Shown: in pieces, positions 45,596 to 57,900 of the stretch
Position numbering within the stretch: the first letter of the stretch is position 1
Layout: every line of letters begins with the position of its first letter
DNA from: Bathymodiolus brooksi
Taxonomy: Eukaryota; Mollusca; Bivalvia; Mytilida; Modiolidae
Assembly (NCBI GenBank): GCA_963680875.1
Contig: OY804580.1
Location: forward strand, 97,431,353-97,495,352
Direction: 5' to 3'
DNA: 64,000 nucleotides
Made by a program: the position numbers and the translations under genes
The notes under the pieces: generated by a model
Databases searched by the model: none
What the model was told of the DNA's origin: nothing
The model's input: only the letters and a program-made list of their open reading frames with translations

Positions 45596-46409
45596 ACAAA
45601 ACGACATATGACATTGGAAATCCAGATCCTCATTTGGGAGAAGCACAAACATGTGGCGGGGTTATGTAGTATGACGTTTTCAAAGAAAACCTCAGTGGAA
45701 TAGATTCTACTGTATTTAAGTTTAAGCCCAGAAATATATAGCCATTTAGACCTCGGTGCACAAAATCCGACAAATATTCTTTAATTTGGAAAGTGCGAAG
45801 GATTGTAACATTCTCTAGAGCAGGATACCAGTTATGGTAGGTACAACTCAAAGTGAGTACAATACAAGATAAAACTACGTACAAATGAGAAACCTACAAC
45901 CAAACAACAGAAAAACGCATCACAAATGCCATGAATATTAGAGTTCATCTGTACTTTGATGCTCAGTGGGTTTCTTTGAGCAAGTGACATTGGAGCTTCA
46001 GTTCAATGATAGACTATCATATGTAGACCCAAAAGGTGTAATAATTGTGAAATTCTATTTTCTCTTTCTTGCCAAATCCACGGATATTTAACAAGAGTAC
46101 CATGACATGTGTCACTAATTGAGTACGGTCTGCTTATCTGCCAGAGCATACGAGTCCACATCGTTTCTTATTGTCTAGTTGTTCACCAAAACAACAATCG
46201 CACACATCACCACCACTAACCCTCTCTCTCATTCCTTTCTTCATTCTCTGTTTTAGTTCAATCTACACATATTAATGTAAGAAATATTTATATACATGCA
46301 TGCTCTATCAAATAATGTTGTAACTTATTGTATATAGGAGAAGACTTCATAAGTTTGTTTAACTTGTGTCTTTTCCTTTTTGCACATTTGAGCAAATAAA
46401 ATATGTTTA
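45596..46409. other. unannotated DNA
   Basis: No supported feature. 46085-46170 (agtaccatgacatgtgtcac, then cagagcatacgagt) may be a very decayed PLE tail. Confidence 0.35.
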
Positions 46410-46530
46410 AACTAAATCCACATCGAGTTCGTGTTGTTCTGTTTAGTGTTTTGTTGACCATTGTTTGTCTTTATGTACCTTTTGATTTTTGTCATTTCAT
46501 TGTCTGTTCTTCGAAGTAAGGGTCGAATGA
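46410..46530 (+). mobile_element. PLE distal tail fragment
   Basis: ccacatcgagttcgtgttgt, tttgttgaccattgtttgtc and tttcattgtctgttcttcg. Confidence 0.55.
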
Positions 46531-46851
46531 CCACTTAACTTGCACTGTAGACTATAATGTTAAGATTTATACATATACAAAGACAAACAGGAAACTATAT
46601 GTGCATTATTGTCAATTACAATGCAAAGTATGCACTAAAAACATTCAGTCACATAGTTCGACAAGATGTATATATAGCTTAGTGTAATAACACGATAGCA
46701 CAAATCAAGTTACTGGATTGAACTACAATTAATAGCAATTTGTAAGTAACCCTTTTATAAAAACAGCTCTTTGACGCAATTCCCAGTTCACGATATTAAT
46801 TTCTATTGACCATTTTTGTGTTTTAATGTTGGTTAGATGTGTGTTTTATAC
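46531..46851. other. unannotated DNA
   Basis: No supported feature. Confidence 0.4.
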
Positions 46852-46985
46852 ATCCTCTTTTTAATATTGAAGTGTCTCTACCAATCCAGAAAAGTGAACG
46901 GTCACGTATAAGTATGTGTGTTAGGGTGTCGATGTTGTTCCTGTGTCAACGATTTTTGGATTGGGTTTTAGATCGGTGAACCTCG
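46852..46985 (+). mobile_element. single-copy PLE 5' module
   Basis: tattgaagtgtctctaccaa, tccagaaaagtgaacggtca, tgtgtgttagggtgtcgatg and gtcaacgatttttggattgg. Unamplified. Confidence 0.65.
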
Positions 46986-47076
46986 CCTTTATCCCAGTTT
47001 TTAAAGACTCGTACACACAAACGTTAAATTTTAAGACACTGCACTAATTGTCTATTTACATTTGATTCACTATTTA

Positions 47077-47407
47077 CAATTTGATATAAAACGTCATCCC
47101 ATCAATGTTTAACGAGGGGTCGTCGTGGCCGTGATCGTATGGTAGTTAGATTTACAACTACCTATGCAATCAGTTCCTATCACCAATAAAGCTGTGAATT
47201 CGAACCCCATTCATGGCGAGGTGTACTCGATACAACATTATGTAATAACGTTTGTCAGTGACTTGCGACAGGTCGTTGGTTTTCTCCGGGTACTCCGGTT
47301 TCTTCCATCAATAACACTGACCGCCACGGTGTAGCTGAAATATTGTTGAAAGTGGCGTTAAACACCATAAACCATGCAATTTGATATAAAATGTCACCCC
47401 ATCAATG
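47077..47407 (+). mobile_element. full-length V-SINE with 31-bp flanking direct repeats
   Basis: The most complete copy. Head with gtcgtggccgtgatcgtatg (A-box region) and B box gtgaattcgaaccccattc (47195-47213). Body aggtgtactcgatacaacat and gacttgcgacaggtcgttgg. V-type central domain ggttttctccgggtactccg. Tail gtgtagctgaaatattgttg, then aaagtggcgttaaacaccat. SINE body about 47113-47370. Near-identical 31-bp repeats flank it at 47077-47107 and 47377-47407 (two mismatches), consistent with a target-site duplication. Confidence 0.92.
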
Positions 47408-48967
47408 ATCAATTATACTGAATTGGTTCAAAATTCAACATTCAGAATGTCTCTCCGTCCTTTGAGTGTCTAAAGTGCTTCAAAATGTCTGATATCGATC
47501 TCTCTATTTCCTAGTGTCAGGTGGCGATCATGTGACACATTAAACAATCTTGTATACAATCATGTGACACATTAAGAAAACTTTGATGCATAAAAGATAC
47601 GGCATTATCTATAACTAATTGCAAGAAGTCTTAAATTGAGTGATATTTGATATTTATTAGCGTTATATGATGGTCATTAAAACATTATAAGAAGTGTAAG
47701 GTTTGCAAATGTCCGAATGGTTTTGTACAAGAGGAACGATGAATACCGAGATAGTGTTTGTCATCAGTAACATTAAATCACATTACAATACGGAACACAA
47801 AGCTATGTTTACTCGTATTCGTTGACCCATTATCAATCTAAGGGACATATTCTTACACAACATAATGACAATGGCGGGTAGTTAGTTATATGATAAATGA
47901 ATAGTGAATCGCTTTTAAATGATTACGTAATGTAGCAGTGTAAATACACTATTATTTGATGACTACATTAAAATAAAATCAAGGAAGTAACCATTGTCAC
48001 ATGGAGGAAGATTTCTTTCAATACCTTAAGGGTTACCACTGGTCTTAAGCGGAAATGTTTTATTTTCCCCCTTAATTTTGAGTGTATTTTTTTACCGCCT
48101 GTGATTTGGGAGAATAAAGTACAAAGTGAAAATCGAAATAACGAAAAATAATTTGATAACTAAAAGTGGAACAATAATATACATACGATACATCTTTTCA
48201 AAATTGTATATGTTTTAACACGCTTCCTACCAAAAAATGAAAACAAACAAAGCAGGCACGTAGAAACAACCCGAACTCATGTCTAATAAAAACATGAATA
48301 CTAAATGAGAGAACTGATACCAGGTCGATGTCGTTTTTTAATGCTGGTGTTCCTGCTGTGTTTTGCCACTGTGTTTATGTATAGTCGTTGTTGTAGTATC
48401 TACGTCGTTCTTGTTTGCAATCTCTTCCGATTTTTTCTAAATGTACCCGGTATGCTATTAACATGACATGTTTTAAGGCATCATTCACGTGTATTTAACT
48501 TTATAATATTTTATTGCAATAATTAAGCAATAGAATCTCCTCCTCTTACATGTAGAGTACACATAGTATATAATGACAGCAAGACATATACAACAGTATT
48601 AGGATTAAGAGTCAAACGAAGGAGTCAGTAATTGGTACAAACAGAACAAGAACAAGAAAACAGAAAATACAACAACAAATACAATCTAAAGCTGTTTACT
48701 TGTAGTATCAAAAAAAAAATTCTAAAAAACGAACTTTCTCAAATAGTTTGAATTAATTTGTCCATTATATGTATTCACGTTTTTTTATAAATAGTGTATG
48801 CTATTATGGGCATATTAAGAATGAACAGTTTGTATATTTTCATGTAGTAATCGTCATGCCAACCATCTGTATATTGTTCTATAGTGATAAATTATATATG
48901 CCATTGTTTTCATTGTTTAAATACACATTATGTAATACATGTTTGCTCATTTTATACTATTTACCAG
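47408..48967. other. unannotated DNA
   Basis: About 1.56 kb, AT-rich. A 76-codon frame at 48769-48999 is unrecognised. Confidence 0.4.
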
Positions 48968-49202
48968 TTACTTTCAACAATATTTCAGTTATATCGTAGC
49001 TGTCAGTTTTATTGGTGAAGGAAACCGGAGTACCCGGAGAAAACTACCGACATTTCGCAAGTCACTAGTAAACTTTATCACTTAATGTTGTATCGAATCG
49101 CCATGAACGGGGTTCAAACTCACAACTTTAGTGGTGATAGGCACTGATTGCACAGGTAGTTGTAATCCAACTAACATACGATCACTACCAGGAGGACCCC
49201 TA
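48968..49202 (-). mobile_element. V-SINE, nearly full length
   Basis: Minus strand tail (actttcaacaatatttcagt), central domain (gaaaccggagtacccggaga), B-box region with a mutation (cggggttcaaactcacaac) and head (aggtagttgtaatccaacta, then catacgatcactacc). Confidence 0.85.
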
Positions 49203-49471
49203 CTGCAAACATGACCAACACGTAAACCTCCTATTTCTTTTTACATCATATTGTGATATTAATGTAAAAAAAAACATAAGACCATTTGATAAATTCAAAT
49301 GTTATCCTAAAATCAGATCCAGGAAGCAATAAATTGTTTTCAAATGAATTAATGAGTCTAAATATATATAATTAGAATATATCTTAGCATAATACTATTC
49401 TACAACGACACCAGTGTCAAGTGTATAAGTGCAATACCGAAGTGGCTTTATTCATTAGTCAGGGAGTGCCC
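49203..49471. other. unannotated DNA flanking the foldback element
   Basis: No feature. AT-rich. Confidence 0.4.
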
Positions 49472-50613
49472 ATATGCTGTAGTCCGAGATTCCTCTGTCG
49501 TCCGACGACATTATATATCTTTGCTAGAGCCGTCGGACGTCAGAGCGCAATATATACGGAAAACAGCGGATTTGTTTCTCCAACTCTGGATCAGCACATT
49601 TCCACGTTTCGTGGCTATCGCATTTTATTTTCTATCAGAAACCCTTATATAAATCGCTTCACCAATCATTTTTCTATTCATTCATAACCATCTTACCCTC
49701 AGAAAGTGGTGTTACACTCCATTACAGCACGATTTTGCCTTAGATCCTATGATTTCGACATTTGTCTTCCATTTTTCAAACATTTGTCACGTGACTACGA
49801 GAAAACTACGATTACCGCAATGTATCATGGGAGATGATTTGCATATAAACAAACAAACAAATATTTTTATTGCCATTCATAGGCGCCTGTTAAGGCAGAA
49901 CAATTAACATAAAATTTAATACAGTTGATTATATTGATTGGTAATGATTTTAACAGCAAATTTAGTGAATTACAGATAACCATAAGAAAAAAAAATGATG
50001 TAGTACCTTGTCCAAAAAGGGGGAACGTAACACATGCTCTTTCCGAATTCCGTTGGTAACACTCTGCCATTGAATCTTTTCTTTCCAACACATTCTGTAT
50101 TATTTCCTTCTGCTCTGCTTTGATCTGTAGATGGACTGTTTGTCCTGCAGAATACGTTTAAATGTATCGTCTTCCATGTGATTTGAATGTTGTTTACGTA
50201 TGCAAATAATGCTCCAAATAATTTGGCACGCTGCATTAATTAGCTCCCATCATGCAATGCGTTGCTGTCATCATTCAGTTAGTATCGCGAGATCACGTGT
50301 GTAGATTCGAAAATGGAAGTCAAATGGCGGAATAATAGGATCTAAGGCAAAATCGTGCTGTAATGGAGTGTAACACCACTTTCTGAGGGTAAGATGATTA
50401 TGAATGAATAGACAAATGATTGGTGAAGCGATATATATAAGGGTTTCTGATAGTTAATAAAATCCGATAGCCACGAAACGTGGAAATGTGCCGACCCAGA
50501 GCTGGTGAGGCAAATCAGCTGTTTTCCGTATATATTGCGCTCTGACGTCCGACGGCTCTAGCAAAGATATATAATGTCGTCGGACGACAGAGGAATCTCG
50601 GACTAATATGCAG
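49472..50613. mobile_element. foldback non-autonomous DNA transposon with about 320-bp inverted arms
   Basis: Element 49480-50605 begins TAGTCCGAG and ends with its complement CTCGGACTA. Left arm (to about 49800) and right arm (from about 50290) are close inverted copies with few mismatches and one small internal change. Flanks atatgctg (49472-49479) and atatgcag (50606-50613) form an 8-bp target duplication with one mismatch, as in hAT-type elements. Each arm has an internal hairpin (gtccgacg / cgtcggac). CACGTG (49788-49793, 50294-50299) and the octamer ATTTGCAT (49837-49844, complement at 50200-50207) recur symmetrically. The central 490 bp has overlapping minus-strand frames (49867-50236) with no transposase motif. 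Confidence 0.85.
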
Positions 50614-50637
50614 TTGCTATCGGAAGTATGTACAGGG

Positions 50638-50876
50638 ATCGTCGTGTTCACGATGGTATGTTTGATTTACATATATGTCTATCCAACTAGTGTCTCCCAG
50701 CATCAACGTTGAGAGTTTGACTCTCGCCCGTGGTGAGGTATGCCTCAAACAATATTTATCTGATATATTTTTGTCATTGACTTTCCACAGATCGGTCATT
50801 TTCTCTTTATACTCAAGTTCCCTCTGTGAATATAACTGACAGCTACGATATAGCTAAAGATACTATTGAAGTAACG
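50638..50876 (+). mobile_element. V-SINE, heavily decayed
   Basis: gatcgtcgtgttcacgatgg (head), gagagtttgactctcgcccg (B-box region), cactgac-type body, ctctttatactcaagttccc (central domain remnant) and gctacgatatagctaaagat (tail). Starts 25 bp after the foldback element's target duplication. Confidence 0.7.
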
Positions 50877-51000
50877 TACATGATTTGGGAGTAGAGTAGT
50901 CACCTGTAAATGTAGTATATTATAGTTCATACATGTTTTAGCTAAAAAACAATAAGATTCGAATATAAACGAGCTTAATAATAAATATCTAATTTAGTGG

Positions 51001-51165
51001 GAAAGATGCGTTTCTGGAATACCATTCATCAGATACGCTCAAAGTCAGAAAATTGGAAATAAGCGAAATAATTTAAATGTTTTGGGAGCAGGAATACCAA
51101 AGGGCTTAAACAAGACAGCCAAATTCGGCAAAGTTCACTTTTGCCTGAGACAGAAGAACCTTAGT
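51001..51165 (-). mobile_element. PLE terminal-repeat fragment with hammerhead core
   Basis: Minus strand: ttctgtctcaggcaaaagtg (unamplified 37-bp unit), ccctttggtattcctgctcc, gagcgtat, CTGATGA, atggtattcca, GAAAC, gcatc. Core boxes are intact, the cleavage site reads AUC, and stem I is destroyed downstream. Confidence 0.65.
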
Positions 51166-51674
51166 ATTAATAATAATTACATTTTTTAGGAACTGAACAT
51201 TTCAATATTACGCTTCAACGATGCCAAAAAATCCCTGTTTTGGTGACCAATAGAAGGCATGTAATATATTTAGTCGTCAATTCATGGTTTGTTCCCTGCT
51301 ATGTACAGTATGTTACAATTATATCAACTATGTATAGACTGTAAGAGAAATAAAAAAAAATAGACGACAAACAGCATTAAATAGCGGCATCAAAGAAGTC
51401 ACCAGCTTGAACTATTTCAAATACTAATCACAATTTTTTTTTTAAAATATTATAATTTGTTAGCGTTAAAAACACGATAAATTAAATATTTAACAAAAAG
51501 AAAATCATTTGAAGATTGACTCCCGTTGATTTCACATAAATTCTATTCAAATAAACTTGTCATTAGATGGTGGTAAAAATCATTACATGGTGTACTTGTA
51601 AATCAATTTACATTAGGAATCAATTTGTCTAATTCGTTTTACTTCTTTGATGTGATATCTTACACTTAAGGGGA
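51166..51674. other. unannotated DNA
   Basis: No supported feature. Confidence 0.4.
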
Positions 51675-51978
51675 CATTAGGTAAAGGCAGTTACTACTGA
51701 TGTAAGGTGTTTAACGCCACTTTCAACAATATTTTAGTTATATCGTGGCGATCGGTTTTGGTGGAGGAAACCGGAAAACCCGCAGTAAACCACCGATCTG
51801 TTGCAAGTCACTGACAAACATTATCACATAATGTTGAACACCTCTCCCTGATCGATATTCGAACTCACAACATCAGTGGTGATAGGCACTGATTGCATAG
51901 GTATAGTTGTAAATCCAACCACCATACGATCACGGCCACGACGGCCCCCATTAGTTAAAGGCATATACCACTGATGTA
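51675..51978 (-). mobile_element. V-SINE with about 30-bp flanking direct repeats
   Basis: Minus-strand SINE at about 51705-51948, tail to head: gtgtttaacgccactttcaa, gaggaaaccggaaaaccc, ctgacaaacattatcacata, gatattcgaactcacaacat and atcacggccacgacggcccc. Flanking repeats 51675-51704 and 51949-51978 match at 26 of 30 positions. Confidence 0.88.
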
Positions 51979-52019
51979 CATGTACATAAATAATTTTTAA
52001 GTGAATGTTTTGATTTAGT

Positions 52020-52123
52020 TTTATGGTGTTTAACACCACTTTCAACAATATTTCAGTTATATCGTGGTTGTTAATTCTAATGGTGGAGAAAACCGGAGTA
52101 CCCGGAGAAAACTACCGACCTAC
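52020..52123 (-). mobile_element. V-SINE, 5' truncated
   Basis: Tail and central domain only: ttatggtgtttaacaccact, caacaatatttcagttatat and accggagtacccggagaaaa. It is in the same orientation as the preceding SINE, 40 bp beyond its target duplication. Confidence 0.8.
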
Positions 52124-52389
52124 AGTATTAATTGAATGTAAAAATAGACACTGTATTGTAACATTATACCAACTGACCATCAGTTATTGTTGGGCAACAT
52201 AGGGGACGAGAGGAGGGGGTTCAAAATAATATAGAAAACGGGATCAATTATTAAGATGTAAATATAAAAGAGTTGTTGCATTCCCCTTACACGACACTCG
52301 CTATGGACCATATAAAGGCTTTTGCATTATATTACGACAACACGCCATGGCGAGGATATCACTTATACTCCATATGAGACATGCTGGGC

Positions 52390-52590
52390 AGCTCTGCGGG
52401 TGCAACCCTACGAACTTTGGGCGTTTGCTGGTTATCCTTAGCCCATCCCCTTTGGTTTTCTAGCTGCCAGAGACTTTTTAATTTAGCTGGGGTTCCATTC
52501 TTTTGCGTATGAGCGTTCATGGAGAAATTTATTCCAGAAAAAACGTCGTGTCAACAAAATTAGATATCTACGTTTTTATTTCAGATTTAG
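52390..52590 (+). mobile_element. PLE terminal-repeat fragment, hammerhead destroyed
   Basis: gctggttatccttagcccat, cccctttggttttctagctg, gccagagactttttaattta, ttttgcgtatgagcgttcat, tattccagaaaaaacgtcgt and aattagatatctacgttttt. The CTGATGA box is replaced by catggaga. Confidence 0.6.
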
Positions 52591-53114
52591 TGCACTTTCA
52601 ATAACATTTGAATTTGACCTAAAATTGTAACAAAACTGGAGATCGATAGAAAAATAATGTATTCTTGAACTTCTGTGCTGCCATTGACATTGACTAGTGT
52701 AGAGGTTTAATGTCAAGGTCGTGTCTGTCATGTCTCCACGGATTGTGGGTGGGTGGGATTTACTCCAAAGATATGGTAGGAGTTAGCTATTCATATATCA
52801 TTATAACCACTTGGAATATTGTTTTAAACCTTTATTCAGCCTTAAGTCACCCACCTAATAATATATTGATAAATTATTCTCATTTGATATTCTAACCAAA
52901 GCAAGTTAAATACGATTATTGACCAATCACCTTCTCTTGACCTTATGATAAAAGATCAAGTATAAATTGTAACACAGTATATCTATTCGTGTATGTGGTG
53001 TAATAGACATTTATCCCTGCTAATATAGCTGGGATGTGATTAAGGTGACCAATTTTGGCGTTAACGTGTTGGAGTCGGTAATATTATTGAGCAAATATTA
53101 CCATTGTCAGATAT
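52591..53114. other. unannotated DNA
   Basis: No supported feature. The short frame at 52710-52895 is unrecognised. Confidence 0.4.
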
Positions 53115-53440
53115 TAATTACCTTTAAGAAGAGTTTGAAGATAACAAAGGAGTGTTCAGAATCCCTAAATATAAGTACAGACAACACAATGGCCAAACGA
53201 AAAAGTACAAAAGGACAAACAACGATCTACAAAACATACACGTAAAACTAAAGATCAAGTAACACGAACCCCACTAAAAACTGGGGGTGAACTCAGGTGC
53301 TCCGGATTGGTAGGCAGGTGACGCTCCAATAGCGGCACCATTTGTGTTAATATAGTTACAAAGTCGGTGATAAGTCATGAATGAGGAAAGTACCAGGAAG
53401 TGTTTACGACAAATAGAACAGTGATGACTTCAACTTAGCC
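53115..53440 (-). mobile_element. PLE 3' tail joined to the RT copy
   Basis: agagtttgaagataacaaag, gtacagacaacacaatggcc, acaacgatctacaaaacata, aaaactaaagatcaagtaac, actgggggtgaactcaggtg, ctccaatagcggcaccattt and taccaggaagtgtttacgac. It is contiguous with the RT reading frame end and so defines the 3' side of this PLE. Confidence 0.85.
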
Positions 53441-54720
53441 AATTGGTTCAGTAGCTTCCTTGCTAGTAGCAACCCACCGTCAAGGAAATCCTGATAGAAC
53501 CACAAGCTCTGCAATAATCTCGTATCAACTGAGATATACATACTCCATATGCAGGTGCTGCGGGAATGTTGCTACATATAAATGGGAAGTTCACAATGGG
53601 AAAATTGAAATCATCTCTTTTGTCATAAAGTTTCATTCCTAACCACCCCTCACTGTCAAATTCAAGGTGTAGGTCAATGTATGAAGCAGACCTTTCTTTA
53701 TCTGTAGTATACTTTATTTCAAACTCAATGGGATAGATGCGATCAACGAAATCATCAAACCTAGAATTATTTAGTGAAAGGACATCATCTATATAGCGGG
53801 ACGTGAAATTAAGGGATCGGGCTAGTTTCTTTTCGTTTTTCTTCAGAAGTCCCTGTATGAAGTCTGCCTCATACGAATAAAGGAACAAGTCGGCGTGAAG
53901 AAGGGAACAGTCTATACCCAAAGGTATGCCAAAACAAATATGTTGTCAATCAAAAACTCGCGCATTTGGATGACATCAATTTCAAAGAACTTTTTGGTAG
54001 AATCAGAGTGGGTGTTTTTTTTTCAAAAATAAGATCTGTCCCTTCCTAGCACAAGGTATTTGTGTTTACGTTGGCCATTCTTTTTTTATGAAACACAGTT
54101 GGACAAAGTCCCTTAATCTGTCTTTCAGCTGAGAGTGGGGAATAGTTGTGTAGAGGGTAGAGAAGTCAAATGTTTAGAGTTCTTCAAAATTCACATCTCA
54201 TTCACACCATCCCTTGAGAAGCTAGTGTCATAGTAACTGTGAAGCACGGTTTTGACCGATAATAAAATATATGTTAATAATTTGGAAAGAGGTTTCGTGG
54301 AGCATTTGGCAAACCCAGCAATATAACACTGTTTGCAAGGACTCTTGTGTAATTTAGGAATCCAGTAGAGGGATGATATATCCAATTCTTCATCTTTGGT
54401 TGAAATTCCAAAGGAACATAAAACAGGCCTATGATTGTCCAGGATTTCCTCTTTCGTAAGTGTCGTCTGGATATATGTGGGGGTGCCAAGTGAATTGTGA
54501 ATACCTAATTCATTTATCAAACAGTCTATGTAATGTGATTTACACACACAAACAGTAGTGTTAGGGCCTTGTCGGCAGGGACAACACTATATTTGTCATG
54601 GAGGAGAGACAAGTGTTTAGCAACATTTGGGTCTTTAAAGATTGATGTAGAGCGAGTGTTCATTGGCCCATTGAGTTTCTTTTAATTCAAATATGTATTA
54701 GCGATCTCACACTCTTCAGC
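53441..54720 (-). pseudogene. Penelope-like element reverse transcriptase, broken
   Basis: Read right to left: an N-terminal segment (STSIFKDPNVAKHLSLLH, about 54655-54600), then frame 54547-54191 with YWIPKLHK (54367-54344) and KCSTKPLSKLL. Next is a segment with DFSTLYTTIP (about 54170-54140) in another frame, and frame 53921-53463 with the catalytic YIDD at 53795-53784 and SNIPAAPAYGVCISQLI. Known: these motifs characterise a PLE-type RT, telomerase-like, that primes on chromosomal DNA. At least three frameshifts or deletions and stops separate the blocks, one in the oligo-T run near 54010-54020. No GIY-YIG endonuclease follows. A dead copy, but it orders the element: 27-bp array upstream, tail downstream. 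Confidence 0.85.
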
Positions 54721-54806
54721 CATTCGTTTTGCTCATTTAACTTTCCTGCTCAAAATGTACAAATCAAAGTTTAAATATATTCAGAAATAAAATGAAAAAC
54801 CAAAAA
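54721..54806 (-). mobile_element. PLE sequence between RT and the 27-bp array
   Basis: The minus strand continues from the array through tggtatttttggtttttcat and ttgatttgtacattttgagc into the RT N-terminal region. The flank gtatttttggttttt resembles that of the solitary 27-bp unit at 33600 and the array end at 3390. Confidence 0.6.
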
Positions 54807-54974
54807 TACCACGCTGTCGGAACAATTCTAAAATACCACGTGTCGGAACAATTCTAAAATACCACGCTGTCGGAACAATTCTAAAATACCACGGTGTCGA
54901 AACAATTCTATAATACCACACTGTCGGAACAATTCTAAAATACCACGCTGTCGGAACAATTCTAAAATACCACG

Positions 54975-57900
54975 GTGTCGGAACAATTCTAAAATACCAC
55001 ACTGTCGGAACAATTCTAAAATACCACGCTGTCGGAACAATTCTAAAATACCACGGTGTCGGAACAATTCTAAAATACCACACTGTCGGAACAATTCTAC
55101 AATACCACGCTGTCGGAACAATTCTAAAATACCACGGTTTCGGAACAATTCTAAAATACCACACTGTTGGAACAATTCTAATATACCACACTGTCGGAAC
55201 AATTCTAAAATACCACGGTGTCGGAACAATTCTAAAATACTACGGTGTCGGAACAATTCTAAAATACCACGCTGTCGGAACAATTCTAAAATACCACGCT
55301 GTCGGAACAATTCTAAAATACCACGGTGTCGGAACAATTCTAAAATACCACGCTGTCGGAACAATTCTAAAATACCACGCTGTCGGAACAATTCTAAAAT
55401 ACCACGCTGTCGGAACAATTCTAAAATACCACGCTGTCGGAACAATTCTAAAATACCACGGTGTCGGAACAATTCTAAAATACCACGGTGTCGGAACAAT
55501 TCTAAAATACCACTGTGTCGGAACAATTCTAAAATACCACACTGTTGGAACAATTCTAAAATACCACGCTGTCGGAACAATTCTAAAATACCACGGTGTC
55601 GGAACAATTCTAATATACCACGCTGTCGGAACAATTCTAAAATACCACGCTGTCGGAATAATTCTAAAATACCACGCTGTCGGAACAATTCTAAAATACC
55701 ACACTGTCGGAACAATTCTAAAATACCACGGTGTCGGAACAATTCTAAAATACCACGGTGTCGGAACAATTCTAAAATACCACACTGTCGGAACAATTCT
55801 AAAATACCACGCTGTCGGAACAATTCTAAAATACCACGTGTCGGAACAATTCTAAAATACCACGCTGTCGGAACAATTCTTAAATACCACGCTGTCGGAA
55901 CAATTCTAAAATACCACGGTGTCGGAACAATTCTAAAATACCACGCTGTCGGAACAATTCTAAAATACCACGCTGTCGGAACAATTCTAAAATACCACGC
56001 TGTCGGAACAATTCTAAAATACCACACTGTCGGAACAATTCTAAAATACCACGCTGTCGGAACAATTCTAAAATACCACGGTGTCGAAACAATTCTAAAA
56101 TACCACACTGTCGGAACAATTCTAAAATACCACGCTGTCGGAACAATTCTAAAATACCACGCTGTCGGAACAATTCTATAATACCACGCTGTCGGAACAA
56201 TTCTAAAATACCACGCTGTCGGAACAATTCTAAAATACCACACTGTCGGAACAATTCTAAAATACCACGCTGTCGGAACAATTCTAAAATACCACGGTGT
56301 CGGAACAATTCTAAAATACCACACTGTCGGAACAATTCTAAAATACCACGCTGTCGGAACAATTCTAAAATACCACGGTGTCGGAACAATTCTAAAATAC
56401 CACACTGTTGGAACAATTCTAAAATACCACGGTGTCGGAACAATTCTAAAATACCACGGTGTCGGAACAATTCTAAAATACCACGCTGTCGGAACAATTC
56501 TAAAATACCACGCTGTCGGAACAATTCTAAAATACCACGGTGTCGGAACAATTCTAAAATACCACGCTGTCGGAACAATTCTAAAATACCACGCTGTCGG
56601 AACAATTCTAAAATACCACGCTGTCGGAACAATTCTAAAATACCACGCTGTCGGAACAATTCTAAAATACCACGGTGTCGGAACAATTCTAAAATACCAC
56701 GCTGTCGGAACAATTCTAAAATACCACGCTGTCGGAACAATTCTAAAATACCACGCTGTCGGAACAATTCTAAAATACCACGGTGTCGGAACAATTCTAA
56801 AATACCACGGTGTCGGAACAATTCTAAAATACCACACTGTTGGAACAATTCTAAAATACCACGCTGTCGGAACAATTCTAAAATACCACGGTGTCGGAAC
56901 AATTCTAAAATACCACGCTGTCGGAACAATTCTAAAATACCACGCTGTCGGAACAATTCTAAAATACCACGGTGTCGGAACAATTCTAAAATACCACACT
57001 GTCGGAACAATTCTAAAATACCACGGAGTCGGAACAATTCTAAAATACCACGGTGTCGGAACAATTCTAAAATACCACGGTGTCGGAACAATTCTAAAAT
57101 ACCACGGTGTCGGAACAATTCTAAAATACCACGGTAACGGAACAATTCTAAAATACCACGCTGTCAGAACAATTCTAAAATACCACGCTGTCGGAACAAT
57201 TCTAAAATACCACGCTGTCGGAACAATTCTAAAATACCACACTGTCGGAACAATTCTAAAATACCACGGTGTCGGAACAATTCTAAAATACCACGATGTC
57301 GGAACAATTCTAAAATACCACACTGTCGGAACAATTCTAAAATACCACGCTGTCGGAACAATTCTAAAATACCACGGTGTCGGAACAATTCTAAAATAGC
57401 ACACTGTGGGAACAATTCTAAAATACCACGCTGTCGGAACAATTCTAAAATACCACGCTGTCGGAACAATTCTAAAATACCACAGTGTCGGAACAATTCT
57501 AAAATACTACGCTGTCGAAACAATTCTAAAATACCACGCTGTCGGAACAATTCTAAAATACCACGCTGTCAGAACAATTCTAAAATACCACACTGTCGGA
57601 ACAATTCTAAAATACCACGCTGTCGGAACAATTCTAAAATACCACACTGTCAGAACAATTCTAAAATACCACGCTGTCGGAACAATTCTAAAATACCACG
57701 CTGTCAGAACAATTCTAAAATACCACGGTGTCGGAACAATTCTAAAATACCACACTGTCGGAACAATTCTAAAATACCACGCTGTCGGAACAATTCTAAA
57801 ATACCACGCTGTCGAAACAATTCTAAAATACCACACTGTCAGAACAATTCTAAAATACCACGCTGTCGGAACAATTCTAAAATACCACGCTGTCGGAACA

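Noticed and set aside
49867..50236. Transposase or captured gene inside the foldback element
   Set aside because: Two short overlapping frames with stops between them and no transposase catalytic motif. Too short to support.
54828..57404. 858-codon minus-strand frame with WYFRIVPTA and ILELFRQRG repeats
   Set aside because: The unit is 27 bp without stops, so several frames on both strands are open automatically. The frame switches motif where a unit has an indel, and there is no start context or flanking coding sequence.
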